DNA of 64,000 bases from Ophiodon elongatus (GCA_016806645.1 JACSYO010002174.1:1392501-1456500); one strand, 5' to 3'; shown: positions 47,938 through 60,135, counted from the first letter of the stretch. Notes: generated by a model not told the origin, from the sequence alone. Program-made: numbers and translations.

Positions 47938-50734
47938 ATGGGCAAATAGAGCTTTAACCACATTAAGCTTAGCTTTATTAAATATCAGGTCTCTGTCAGG
48001 GAAAACATTTTTAATCAATGATTTTATTGTTAGGCACAAACTGGATTTTTTGTTTTTAACTGAAACTTGGTTAGACCAAGATACCAGTGCAGCTGTTCTT
48101 ATTGAATCAACACCTGACAACTTCAGTTTCATGAGTGAAACAAGAGCGCATAAGAAAGGAGGTGGAGTTGCTATTTTATTTAATGATTCTTTTCAATGCA
48201 AGCAGATGTCTTTTGGTCATTTTACTTCCTTTGAATATGTTTCTATGAATTCCACTCAAGCTTTATTCCTAAACATTTACAGACCACCTAAATACTGTAC
48301 AACCTTCGTTGATGAGTTTACTGAACTGCTGTCCATAATCTGTATTGATTTTGATTGTGTTGTCATTGTTGGCGATTTCAATATCCATGTTGATAATCCC
48401 CAGGACAGAAGGTCTATAGAACTATATGGTGTCCTTGATAATTATGATCTGACTCAGCATGTAACAGGACCCACCCACAACAAGGGGCACACTCTGGACC
48501 TAATCATCACCAAAGGTCTAAACATTTCCAAGGTTGCTGTGACTGATGTTGCGCTCTCTGATCATTTCTGTGTTTTCTTTGAGAGTGCAATCTCCTTGCA
48601 CACAAATATCAAAACCAAGGTTGTGACGAAGCGTTACATCTCTGAAAACACCAGTGAACTATTTATTCAGCAGTTCTCCTCCACACCAGCCCTCTCTTGC
48701 ATCTCAGTCAATGAGATTGTAGATAACCTCAATTCTAAAGTTAAAAATGTTATTGATGCGCTTGCACCCACTAAAGTGAAGGTTGTCTCGGGTAAGCAAA
48801 GATCTCCTTGGAGAAATGCCACGCCGGTCAGAATAGAGAAGAGAGAGTGTCGGAAAACTGAGCGCAGGTGGCGAAAAACTGATCTCTAGGTTCACTTTGA
48901 CATCTATAAACAGAGACTTCGCAATTATAATTTGGAACTTAGAAATGCAAGGCAGTCCTTCTTCTCTGACATTATAACCAAAAACAAAAACAATGCTTAT
49001 TGTTTATCAACCTTATTTGCTACCGTCGACAGGCTAACAAGCCCTCCAGTGTCAGTAACTGCTGAGCTCCAATCCACCTGGGCATGCAATCAATTTGCTT
49101 CCTTTTTTACTGACAAAATTCAGAAAATTAGACAGGCAGTTGGTGCCTCCACATCAACCACACGACATATTTTGTCCCCATCTTTAAATAACATCCATTT
49201 AAATATCAAGACACAATTTCATTCAATCACACAAAGTAACCTAGAAGACATTATACAACATCTGAAATCATCCTCCTGCTGTTTAGATATTCTACCGACA
49301 CACTTTTTCAAAAATATTTCACACTGCATGACCACTGATCTTTTACAAATTGTAAACACCTCGCTCCTCTCAGGTGTTTTCCCACAAGCCCTAAAAATTG
49401 CAGTTATTAAACCACTCCTAAAAATGGCTAGTTTAGACCCCGCAATAATGAAAAATTATAGGCCAATATCAAACCTCCCATTTTTAAGTAAAATAATAGA
49501 AAAAGTGTTTTTTCAACAGCTGAACAACTTCTTAGCCGTAAATAACTGTTTTGATGTTTTCCAGTCCGGCTTTCGACAGCACCACAGTACTGAAACTACT
49601 CTTGTTAAGGTTTTCAACGACATCAACTTAAACACAGACAGTGGCAGAATCTCAGTCTTAGTATTACTGGATCTCAGTGCTGCATTCGACACGGTCGACC
49701 ATAACATACTCCTAGGCAGACTAAAGGTCTGGGTAGGACTTTCTGGCGCAGCACTTAACTGGTTTGATTCCTACTTGAAGGACCGAGAATACTTTGTGTC
49801 TGTAGCTAATTACACATCAGAGCTGACGAGGGTGACGTGGTGTTCAACATCTACATGCTTCCACTGGCTCAGATTATGGAAAACAACAAAGTGTGTTATC
49901 ATAATTATGCAGACGACACAAATCTACATAACTATATCACCAGGGGACTATAATCCCATACAAGGGCTGAGTAAATGCATTGAACAAATCAACAACTGGA
50001 TGTGCCAGAATTTCCTTCAATTAAATAAAGATAAAACAGAAGTAATTGTTTTTGGTAGCAAGGATGAACGATTGAAAGTCAGCGCTCAGCTTCAATCACT
50101 GATGTTAAAAACCACAAACCAAGCCAGAAATCTAGGTGTAGTTATGGATTCAGACCTCAACCTGAACAGCCATATCAAGACAATTACAAAATCAGCCTAC
50201 TATCACCTGAAGAATATAGCAAGGATTAGAGGACTTATGTCGCAACAGGATTTGGAAAAACTTGTCCACGCTTTTATCTTCAGTAGACTCGACTACTGTA
50301 ACGGTGTGTTTACAGGTCTCTGTAAAAAGTCAGTGAGAAAGCTGCAGCTGATTCAGAATGCTGCAGCTCGAGTCCTCACTAAGACCAAGAAAGTGGATCA
50401 CATCACTCCAGTTCTGAGGTCTTTGCACTGGCTTCCTGTCCAACAAAGAATTGATTTTAAAATCCTGCTGTTGGTTTATAAAGCAGTGAATGGTTTAGGG
50501 CCTAAATACATTTCTGATATGCTGCTACCTTATGAACCATCCCGACCCCTGAGGTCGTCTGGGACTGCTCTACTTTCTGTTCCAAGAGTCAGAACTAAAC
50601 ATGGAGAAGAAGGCTTCAGTTTTTCTGCTCCACATATCTGGAACAAGGTCCCTGAAAGCTGCAGGTCTGCTGAGACCCTAAACTCCTTTAAATCCAGATT
50701 GAAGACTCTTCTGTTTGCTGTTGCCTTTAATTAA
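47938..50734 (+). pseudogene. Degenerate L2 ORF2: endonuclease and reverse transcriptase
   Basis: The endonuclease part is readable from about 47940 (LALLNIRSLSGKT, TETWLD near 48059, GDFNIHVD near 48370, SDHFCVFF near 48560). An in-frame TAG at 48887-48889 then interrupts the frame, which continues after it into the reverse transcriptase. The fingers motif NYRPISNLPFLSKI, palm motif A (LLDLSAAFDTVDH, near 49660) and the C-terminal region (GVFTGLCKKSVRKLQLIQNA) are clear. Between about 49825 and 49920 the frame has lost the usual PQGS block by a short deletion, and the YADD catalytic codons (49906-49917) lie in another frame. Ends at a stop codon at 50732-50734. Inactive. Confidence 0.85.
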
Positions 50735-51001
50735 ACCAGATTCAAGGATCTTAATCAATTTCTGCATCTCACTACTGTTTTTTATTTCTTAAACTGCACT
50801 GCAACTTTTATTCTATTTTTTTTAGCTTTTTAATGTTTTACTAACTGTTTTTAATGTTGTTTTTAATGTTTAAATGAATGTTCTTAATTATTTTTGAATC
50901 TTATTTTTTTTGCATTATGTTTTGATGCTTAATGGTTTTATGTGAAGCACTTTGAATTGCCTTGTTGTTGAAATGTGCTATACACATGAACTTGCCTTGC
51001 C

Positions 51002-51273
51002 TTACAATTAGATGTAAAGATGAATAATAGTGCATTTGACGTAAAAAAAATAAATAAAAGACTGATCTTCAGTGAAGATGGTGAACAATAGCGCTGATAA
51101 AATGTAGTTAGAGTGGATGAATGATCTCAAAAAATTATGAATAAAAGATGATGAAAAACATAAGATGTAACACCATCATATGTAATTAAAATACATGAAC
51201 AAAACAATGTTTTGATACTACTGTTGCTGTAATTGTTGTATAATTCTATTGTAAACAAATGCAGGTTGCCTTG
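51002..51273. other. Resumed beta5/alpha4 spacer
   Basis: Sequence continues the globin unit spacer seen at 41640-41909 up to the gap. No gene. Confidence 0.7.
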
Positions 51274-51373
51274 NNNNNNNNNNNNNNNNNNNNNNNNNNN
51301 NNNNNNNNNNNNNNNNNNNNNNNNNNNNNNNNNNNNNNNNNNNNNNNNNNNNNNNNNNNNNNNNNNNNNNNNN
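51274..51373. other. Assembly gap of 100 N
   Basis: Exactly 100 N, which usually marks a gap of unknown size. Aligning the flanks to the beta4/alpha3 unit (41909 and 43174) suggests about 1.26 kb is missing. The missing part should contain alpha4 exon 3 and its 3' untranslated region. Confidence 0.95.
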
Positions 51374-51804
51374 ACTATTATCTTGTCATGACTTTGGCTC
51401 TGCACCTTGAAGTTGGCAGGGTCCACACGCAGGGTGAAGGCATGCAGCTCACTGAGGCTCAGAAGACCTTCTTTCAGGTTGTCGATTTTGCTCACAGCAT
51501 CTGCAACTCCAGACATCACAGTTATTCCGTGCTTCCTCACAGTGGGAGAGGTGGGGCTCTGGTCCTTCCAGTGGGAGAAGTAAGTCTTGGTCTGCGGGTA
51601 CACCGTCAGCATCCTGGGTAAAAAAAAAAATACAGTGTGAGGCGTTTATAAATGAATCAGTAAATGATGGAGCAGGTTACATCACTCAGTTTCTGGTCAT
51701 AGTTACCTTGCCACAGCATCGGTGCCGATGTCCTCCGCCTTTCCAGACACTATAGCCCAGAAGGCTTTGACTGCCTGCTTGTCCTTAGCTGTAAGACTGG
51801 TCAT
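51374..51804 (-). CDS. hba: Alpha-globin, alpha4 (partial, exon 3 in gap)
   Basis: Exon 1 is 51804-51707 and exon 2 is 51613-51406; part of intron 2 is visible to 51374, then the N gap hides exon 3. Exon 2 matches the other array alphas with distal and proximal His present. Exon 1 reads MTSLTAKDKQAVKAFWAIV, with Gln instead of Glu at mature position 9, as in alpha6 and alpha7. Splice sites are intact. Whether exon 3 has the KEFTPE form or the NEFTAE form (alpha6/7) cannot be seen. The incompleteness is most likely an assembly artefact, not a pseudogene. Confidence 0.9.
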
Positions 51805-53315
51805 CTTGGTGGTTGAATGAGTGCTGCTGAATGCTGTTATGAGCCCAAACTCTGAGGGTTTTTATGCTTGAAACAGAGCTGGGACACACCCAGAACCTCC
51901 TCTAAGATATGCTGCACAAGGCGTTCCACGTTATGTCTCAGCCCCCATGACATAAACAAAAAATATCTTTGTGGCTCTCGAGCTTATTTGAATTTGACAC
52001 TATCTTTTTAAATCATCAGAATTCACGTGTGTATGCTTTAGAAGTCAAGTATAAAAGTTCCAAACGTAAATGTAGCAGGAAAAATGCCTCATTTAAGATT
52101 CATGATTATTATATAATTGTGTTATAATCATTGATGTGATAAAGTGTCCATCATTGTTAAAGGTAGGCTGATTTTAATGACTTTATAATGCTGGGTAGCT
52201 TGATCTATTCTATAATAATTGATTAGTCTGTTTCTATTTATTTCATTGACAATCTACATCTGTAAAGTAAGCTTGTCAAATGAATGTAATAAAAAGTAAG
52301 TTTACAATACGTGCCTTTAAAATGTAATGGAGTAGAAGTAGAAAGTATAGCATGAAAGTAGTACCTTAAAACTGTGAGTAAATACAGTAGTTGATGTTAG
52401 ACTATTTAATGTTTTTTTATATATATATATATAGTGAACTATACAGGGGTGGATGCTAAATTAAAATATTCAATAAAGTAGAAAAACCATGTGTGTGTGT
52501 GTGTTTTCAACTTTAAATGTCCTATTCGGTTTGTGATGAGCTTCTACTTTATCATTTAACATACATTTTAGATTTAGATTCATGTGCACAAGTCAATTCA
52601 GGACTGGTGAGCTGCAGGAGTTACTGGCACAAGGAATTAAAATCACCACATAAGCATATACACATTAATGATAGAAACAATAATAATACAAAGGAATAAA
52701 GAGAATTTCACATCGAACCCTTTGACAGCAGAAATCCCCCTTGATGTGCTGCTTGATGTTGATGACCGATGAATAAATAGAAACAAACATATACTAATGT
52801 TTGATGGAAGTGATTCACGTGATCGATCAACATTGTTTAGTTGACTTTAAAGATCGCTGTCCAAGGTTCTGATGCTGAGACCTCCAAGGAGGTCGTCAGT
52901 GTGACCAAAAGATTCAGACAAAAGAAGGAAAACAAGCCTCAGTAAAGATGAAAACACTTTCCCACTTATTGTCTCTTAAAACACTCTACGCTATCATTTA
53001 TAAATAAATCATTGTGGGTCTGAGGCTCTTTGCATATTTTCATTGTTAAATGATATCTGTGCAGCTGCGGAGGGGTAACTATATTTTATAGACAAACTAT
53101 TTCTAGTTCTTCCATCTCAGAGATAACTAATCTAGGCAGAGCGGATACGCCCTTCACTTATCATTGTTGCAAATCTATAACACAGAATTTGACCGGCCAA
53201 CCGCCCATCCAATCACGTGCTTTTGGGCGGGGAGCTGGGGGGCTTTAAAAGTTGCATCTGTTGTCTGAGAGCGCATGATCTACTGAGCAGCACAGGACAA
53301 TCTACACCCGGCACA
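51805..53315. promoter_or_regulatory. Head-to-head intergenic region alpha4/beta6
   Basis: Alpha end: TATA-like at 51859-51865 with CACCC and GATA motifs beyond. Beta end: CTTATCA 53157-53163, CCAAT 53209-53213, CACGTG 53214-53219, gggcgggg 53225-53232, TTTAAAA 53244-53250. A (TA)n at about 52418-52433 and a (GT)n near 52490-52503 lie between. Confidence 0.75.
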
Positions 53316-54025
53316 ATGGTTGAATGGACAGACTTCGAGCGCGCCACCATCCAGGACATCTTCTCCAAGATGGACTATGAGTCAGTGGGCCCTGCAGCTC
53401 TTTCCAGGTGAGTCTTAACTGCATTAACAAGGTGTGCTTGAGACGAAATCCTCGACCATATTTTAGGATCAGGATTTTGTTCTTTCATCGTGCACAATGT
53501 GTTTCAGACCATCACAAATGTTCATTTTCTCCCCATCTAAGCCTCTAACATTTATATTTTTTCCTCAGGTGTCTGATCGTATACCCCTGGACTCAGAGGT
53601 ATTTCGGTAACTTTGGAAACCTCTACAACGCCGCTGCAATCATGGGAAATCCAATGGTTGCAAAACACGGAACGACCATCATCTACGGTCTGGAACGGGC
53701 TGTGAACAACATGGACAACATCAAGAAAACCTACGCCGAGCTGAGCGTGCTGCACTCTGAGAAACTGCACGTGGACCCCGACAATTTCAAGGTAAAGTTG
53801 TGGAACTAATGAAGGCTGATAATCTTGTTCAACAATTACTCAAAAGATGACCAATCTTTCATGTTGCTGATGTTTCTGATGCTTGTTGTGTTGCAGCTCA
53901 TTTCCGACTGCCTGACCATTGTGGTCGCTGCTAGTATGGGCAAAGCCTTCACTGGTGAAGTCCAGGCAGCTTTCCAGAAGTTCCTGGCCGTGGTGGTGTC
54001 AGCCCTGGGAAAACAGTACAATTAG
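53316..54025 (+). CDS. hbb: Beta-globin, beta6 (C-terminal Asn type)
   Basis: Haemoglobin beta chain, 147 codons. Exons 53316-53407, 53569-53791 and 53897-54025. Exon 1 equals the array type. Exon 2 carries a distinct set: Ile33, Met59, TTIIYGLERAVNNMD (His69 to Tyr, Asp72 to Glu, Lys76 to Asn) and IKKTYAEL (Glu83 to Lys). Exon 3 has AASMGK and ends GKQYN, so the C-terminal His146 (HC3) is Asn. Distal His63, proximal His92 and Ser93 are kept. The open frame and splice sites are intact, so it encodes a chain with expected altered pH dependence. The poly(A) signal AATAAA is near 54092. Confidence 0.96.
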
Positions 54026-54452
54026 AGAGCTGCAACACCTTCACATGCTGACCATGAAAAGTTTTTTTTTTTTGTTTGTCTCAAAAGCAAATAAAACAAT
54101 GAGCAAATCCACCAAGTTGTTTCTCAATAATTGTATTACAAATAGATGGGTTTTTGTCGAAACAATATTGATCGATGATCAAAATACTTCCAAATAAATT
54201 TTCTCTAAATTGACATGCAGTGAATGGACTAATTGTTTCGGCTCTAATGTTTGACTGAGTTTAAAATGTGACTTGTTTGATGTTTTAACTCTGCTTTATG
54301 CTGTAGATGTGACTTTTGATCTACTGTATGACACAAACCATCACAAATAAAAACCAGAAAACAACAATTGCTTTGCTTTTGGCATGAATGCATTTATTGA
54401 TCATTTTGCACTGTAAGCTCATGCTGCAGTCTCCGTCATCTTCTCCTGCTGT
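54026..54452. other. Shortened convergent spacer beta6/alpha5
   Basis: At about 54148 aaatagatg joins directly to ggtttttgtcg, skipping the roughly 890 bases that lie between the same two points in the beta7/alpha6 spacer (57549-58439). Both 3' untranslated regions remain. No gene. Confidence 0.75.
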
Positions 54453-55173
54453 TTATCGGTACTTCTCAGCCAGGGCCAGAGACAGAGCAGCCAGGAACTT
54501 GTCCAGAGCCACGTGGGTCTCAGGGGTGAACTCTTTGGGGAACATGATGGCCATGACCACGAGGAGGTTGTGAGAGAGAATCTGTGAAAAGAAGGTAATC
54601 ACACAGATGTTACATATATGGAGTTTTTTTTTACTCTTCACACCACACATGGGAGCATTATGTGCGTGACCACAACAAATGGACCTGTTGCAGGTCTGTA
54701 ACCCCCTCAACGATCTCAGTTTGAGGAACACTTCATATCACAGACTATTATCTTGTCATGACTTTGGCTCTGCACCTTGAAGTTGGCAGGGTCCACACGC
54801 AGGGTGAAGGCATGCAGCTCACTGAGGCTCAGAAGACCTTCTTTCAGGTTGTCGATTTTGCTCACAGCATCTGCAACTCCAGACATCACAGTTATTCCGT
54901 GCTTCCTCACAGTGGGAGAGGTGGGGCTCTGGTCCTTCCAGTGGGAGAAGTAAGTCTTGGTCTGCGGGTACACCGTCAGCATCCTGGGTCACAAAAAAAT
55001 ACAGTGTGAGGCGTTTATAAATGAATCAGTAAATGATGGAGCAGGTTACATCAATCAGTTTGTGGTCATAGTTACCTTGCCACAGCATCGGTGCCGATGT
55101 CCTCCGCCTTTCCAGACACTATAGCCCAGAAGGCTTTGACTGCCTCCTTGTCCTTAGCTGTCAGACTGGTCAT
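54453..55173 (-). CDS. hba: Alpha-globin, alpha5
   Basis: Haemoglobin alpha chain, 144 residues. Exons 55173-55076, 54983-54776 and 54581-54453. Protein appears the same as alpha2 and alpha3 (Glu9, KEFTPETHV, EKYR end). Introns and 3' flank are closest to alpha2. The 5' leader differs from all other array alphas: just before the ATG it reads actgcag in place of ccaccaag, with further small changes and a weaker TATA (ACATAAAAA, near 55238-55232). Confidence 0.96.
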
Positions 55174-55778
55174 CTGCAGTGGTAGAAGAATAGTTGCTGC
55201 TGAATGCTGTTATGAGCCCAAACTCTGAGGGTTTTTATGTTGAAAACAGAGCTGGGACACAACGAGAACCTCCTCTAAGATATGCTGCACAAGGCGTTCC
55301 ACGTTATGTCTCAGCCCCCTATGACATAAATCAAAAAATATCTTTTGTGGCCTCATGTCACTTGACACTATCTTTTTAAATCATCAGAATTCAAGTGTGT
55401 ATGCCTTAAAAGTCAAGTATAAAAGTTCCAAAAGTAAAAGTAGCAGGAAAAATGCCTCATTTAGTATTCATGATTATTATATAATTGTGTTATAATCATT
55501 GATGTGATAAAGTGTCCATCATTGGTAAAGGTGGGCTGATTTTAATGACTTTATAATGCTGGGTAGCTTGATCTATTGTATAATAATTGATTAGTCTGTT
55601 TCTATTTATTTCATTGACAATCTACATCTGTAAAGTAAGCTTGTCAAATGAATGTAATAAAAAGTAAGTTTACAATACGTGCCTTTAAAATGTAATGGAG
55701 TAGAAGTAGAAAGTATAGCATGAAAGTAGTACCTTAAAACTGTGAGTAAATACAGTAGTTGATGTTAGACTATTTAAT

Positions 55779-55833
<55 letters not shown>

Positions 55834-56712
55834 ACTATAAAGGGGTGGATGCTAAATTAAAATATTCAATAAAGTAGAAAAACCATGTGTGTGTGTGTGT
55901 GTTTTCAACTTTAAATGTCCTATTCGGTTTGTGATGAGCTTCTACTTTATCATTTAACATACATTTTAGATTTAGATTCATGTGCACAAGTCAATTCAGG
56001 ACTGGTGAGCCGCAGGAGTTACTTGCACAAGGAATTAAAATCACCACATAAGCATTTACACATTAATGATAGAAAAAATAATAATACAAAGGAATAAAGA
56101 GAATTTCACATCGAACCCTTTGACAGCAGAAATCCCCCTTGATGTGCTGCTTGATGTTGATGACCGATGAAAAAATAGAAACAAACATATACTAATGTTT
56201 GATGGAAGTGATTCACGTGATCGATCAACATTGTTTAGTTCACTTTAAAGATCGCTGTCCAAGGTTCTGATGCTGAGACCTCCAAGGAGGTCGTCAGTGT
56301 GACCAAAAGATTCAGACAAAAGAAGGAAAACAAGCCTCAGTAAAGATGAAAACACTTTCCCACTTATTGTCTCTTAAAACACTCTACGCTATCATTATAT
56401 ATAAATCATCGTGGGTCTGAGGCTCTTTGCATATTTTCATTGTTAAATGATATCTGTGCAGCTGTGGAGGGGTAACTATACTTTACAGACAAACTATTTC
56501 TAGTTCTTCCATCTCAGAGATAACTAATCTAGGCAGAGCGGATACGCCCTTCACTTATCATTGTTGCAAATCTATAACACAGAATTTGACCGGCCAACCG
56601 CCCATCCAATCACGTGCTTTTGGGCGGGGAGCTGGGGGGCTTTAAAAGTTGCATCTGTTGTCTGAGAGCGCATGATCTACTGAGCAGCACAGGACAATCT
56701 ACACCCGGCACA
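55174..56712. promoter_or_regulatory. Head-to-head intergenic region alpha5/beta7
   Basis: Alpha end: TATA-like at 55232-55238; the CACCC motif is altered here (gacacaacgag versus gacacacccag). Beta end: CTTATCA 56554-56560, CCAAT 56606-56610, CACGTG 56611-56616, gggcgggg 56622-56629, TTTAAAA 56641-56647. An expanded (TA)n at 55782-55829 lies between. Confidence 0.75.
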
Positions 56713-57422
56713 ATGGTTGAATGGACAGACTTCGAGCGCGCCACCATCCAGGACATCTTCTCCAAGATGGACTATGAGTCAGTGGGCCCTGCAGCTCTTT
56801 CCAGGTGAGTCTTAACTGCATTAACAAGGTGTGCTTGAGACGAAATCCTCGACCATATTTTAGGATCAGGATTTTGTTCTGTCATCGTGCACAATGTGTT
56901 TCAGACCATCACAAATGTTCATTTTCTCCCCATCTAAGCCTCTAACATTTATGTTTTTTCCTCAGGTGTCTGATCGTCTACCCCTGGACTCAGAGGTATT
57001 TCGGTAACTTTGGAAACCTCTACAACGCCGCTGCAATCATGGGAAATCCAATGGTTGCAAAACACGGAACGACCATCATCTACGGTCTGGAACGGGCTGT
57101 GAAGAACATGGACAACATCAAGAAAACCTACGCCGAGCTGAGCGTGCTGCACTCTGAGAAACTGCACGTGGACCCCGACAATTTCAAGGTAAAGTTGTGG
57201 AACTAATGAAGGCTGATAATCTTGTTCAACAATTACTCAAAAGATGACCAATCTTTCATGTTGCTGATGTTTCTGATGCTTGTTGTGTTGCAGCTCATTT
57301 CCGACTGCCTGACCATTGTGGTCGCTGCTAGTATGGGCAAAGCCTTCACTGGTGAAGTCCAGGCAGCTTTCCAGAAGTTCCTGGCCGTGGTGGTGTCAGC
57401 CCTGGGAAAACAGTACAATTAG
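56713..57422 (+). CDS. hbb: Beta-globin, beta7 (C-terminal Asn type)
   Basis: Haemoglobin beta chain, 147 codons. Exons 56713-56804, 56966-57188 and 57294-57422. Same type as beta6: IIYGLERAV, IKKTYAEL, AASMGK and C-terminal GKQYN with Asn at 146. It differs from beta6 and beta8 by keeping Lys76 (RAVKNMD). Distal His63, proximal His92 and Ser93 are present. Pairs with alpha6. Confidence 0.96.
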
Positions 57423-58745
57423 AGAGCTGCAACACCTTCACATGATGACAATGAAAAGCTGTTTTTTTTTTTTGTTTGTCTCAAAAGCAAATAAAACATT
57501 GAGCAAATCCACCAAGTTGTTTCTCAATAATTGTATTACAAATAGATGTAAAGATGAATAATAGTGGATTTTACATAAACAAAAATTAAATAAAAGACTG
57601 ATCTTCAGTGAAGATGGTGAACAATAGCGCTGATAAAATGTAGTTAGAGTGGATGAATGATCTCAAAAAAAGATAAATAAGAGATGATGAAAAACATAAG
57701 AAGTTGTAACACCATCATATGTAATTAAAATACATGAACAAAACAATGTTTTGATACTACTGTTGCTGTAATTGTTGTATAATTCTATTGTAAACAAATG
57801 CAGGTTGTCTTTAATTAAATTAATCGCTCCATGCACAGAATATATTGTTGCCATTAAATGCTCATGAAAAGGACATTTTAAAGGGAAAAGTTGACAAAAT
57901 GTCAGGGTTACTGTATCTAAAGTCATTTTTTTCTTTCAGGTAATCGGTTTCTTGTCCTTGTCTGCATTATAAACAACATTATTAATCAAATGTCAAACGT
58001 TTAATATAACAACAACAATAATAATAACTCCTGTGTCATGGCTCACAGTCGTCACATTTTGAACAACGCCACATAAAGAGTTAATGTATTTTAATATTCT
58101 AAGGAAAAATGTTGATTTCACCAAAGTATAAAGGCTATGTAAAGTGTTTTACTCTCTTTTTCTAAAAGTCTTTGAATTATAAAAATAAAGTAACTTTAAC
58201 ATAAATATGGGTGACAGTAACAATTGTTTTTATTTATTACTCTGCCGATTGTTTTATTCATGTCAATTTATCGTTTAGTATATAATTAAATTAAGAAATG
58301 TCAAGATAAAAGGCTCTGAGGTGACGTCTTCAAATGTTTCGTTTTTTCTCACTGATATATAATAATTTCACAGTGATATAAAACTGAGAAAGAGATCAAA
58401 TTCTGATATTTGAGAGAATCTGAAAAAATAAATGTTTTAGGTTTTTGTCGAAACAATATTGATCAATGATCAAAATACTTCCAAATTAATTTTCTCTAAA
58501 TTGATGCACAATGAATGGACTAATTGTTTCAGCTCTATAATGTTTGGCTGAGTGTAAAATGTGACTTGCTTGATGTTTTAACTTTGTTTTATGCTGTTTA
58601 TGTGACTTTTGATCTACTGTATGACACAAACCATCACAAATAAAAACCAGAAAACAATAATTGCTTTGCTTTTGGCATGAATGCATTTATTGATCATTTT
58701 GCACTGTAAGCTCATGCTGCAGTCTCCGTCATCTTCTCCTGCTGT
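57423..58745. other. Convergent spacer beta7/alpha6
   Basis: Full-length unit spacer with both 3' untranslated regions. Practically the same sequence recurs at 61725-63045. No gene. Confidence 0.7.
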
Positions 58746-59474
58746 TTATCGGTACTTCTCAGCCAGGGCCAGAGACAGAGCAGCCAGGAACTTGTCCAGA
58801 GCCACGTGGGTCTCAGCAGTGAACTCATTGGGGAACATGATGGCCATGACCACGAGGAGGTTGTGAGAGAGAATCTGTGAAAAGAAAGCAATCACACAGA
58901 TGTTACATATATGGTGGGTTTTTTTTCACACTCCACACCAACCACACACATGGGAGCATTATGTGCATGACAACAACAAATGGACCTGTTGCAGGTCTGT
59001 AACCCACTCAATCATCTCAGTTTGAGCAACACTTCATATCACAGACTATTATCTTGTCATGACTTTGGCTCTGCACCTTGAAGTTGGCAGGGTCCACACG
59101 CAGGGTGAAGGCATGCAGCTCACTGAGGCTCAGAAGACCTTCTTTCAGGTTGTCGATTTTGCTCACAGCATCTGCAACTCCAGACATCACAGTTATTCCG
59201 TGCTTCCTCACAGTGGGAGAGGTGGGGCTCTGGTCCTTCCAGTGGGAGAAGTAAGTCTTGGTCTGCGGGTACACCGTCAGCATCCTGGGTCAAAAGAAAA
59301 TACAGTGTGAGGCGTTTATAAATGAATCAGTAAATGATGGAGCAGGTTACATCACTCAGTTTCTGGTCATAGTTACCTTGCCACAGCATCGGTGCCGATG
59401 TCCTCCGCCTTTCCAGACACTATAGCCCAGAAGGCTTTGACTGCCTGCTTGTCCTTAGCTGTCAGACTGGTCAT
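58746..59474 (-). CDS. hba: Alpha-globin, alpha6
   Basis: Haemoglobin alpha chain, 144 residues. Exons 59474-59377, 59284-59077 and 58874-58746. It differs from alpha2/3/5 by Gln9 (KDKQAV) in exon 1 and by MFPNEFTAETHV in exon 3 (Lys to Asn and Pro to Ala). Haem-binding histidines and the EKYR end are intact. Exon 2 equals the other array copies. Confidence 0.96.
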
Positions 59475-60080
59475 CTTGGTGGTTGAATGAGTGCTGCTGA
59501 ATGCTGTTATGAGCCCAAACTCTGAGGGTTTTTATGCTTGAAACAGAGCTGGGACACACCCAGAACCTCCTCTAAGATATGCTGCACAAGGCGTTCCACG
59601 TTATGTCTCAGCCCCCATGACATAAACAAAAAATATCTTTGTGGCTCTCGAGCTTCTTTGAATTTGACACTATCTTTTTAAATCATCAGAATTCAAGTGT
59701 GTATGCTTCATAAGTCAATTATAAAAAATCCAAACGTAAATGTAGCAGGAAAAATCCCTCATTTAAGATTCATGATTATTATATAATTGTGTTATAATCA
59801 TTGATGTGATAAAGTGTCCATCATTGGTAAAGGTGGGCTGATTTTAATGACTTTATAATGCTGGGTAGCTTGATCTATTGTATAATAATTGATTAGTCTG
59901 TTTCTATTTATTTCATTGACAATCTACATCTGTAAAGTAAGCTTGTCAAATGAATGTAATAAAAAGTAAGTTTACAATACGTGCCTTTAAAATGTAATGG
60001 AGTAGAAGTAGAAAGTATAGCATGAAAGTAGTACCTTAAAACTGTGAGTAAATACAGTAGTTGATGTTAGACTATTTAAT

Positions 60081-60135
<55 letters not shown>

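Larger units (their letters stand above)
45951..51001 (+). mobile_element. L2-clade LINE retrotransposon insertion (about 5 kb)
   Basis: The unit spacer seen in other copies (ttgtattacaaatagatgtaaag) is split after ttgtattaca and resumes at acaattagatgtaaag, giving a likely 5-base target-site duplication TTACA (45946-45950 and 51002-51006). Inside are a 5' region, an ORF1, an endonuclease/reverse transcriptase ORF2 and a 3' end reading gaacttgccttgcctt, a short tandem tail typical of fish L2/CR1-group elements. It is near full length and inserted in the same orientation as beta5. It lies in the beta5/alpha4 spacer and hits no exon. ORF2 is broken, so this copy cannot move by itself. Confidence 0.85.

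Noticed and set aside
48932..50734. A 600-residue intact reverse transcriptase
   Set aside because: The frame is long but its palm region lacks the PQGS block and YADD is out of frame, so it is part of a broken ORF2.
51127..51612. Continuous 161-residue frame across the N gap
   Set aside because: It reads through unknown bases and intron 2; the true gene there is alpha4 with exons 1 and 2 only visible.
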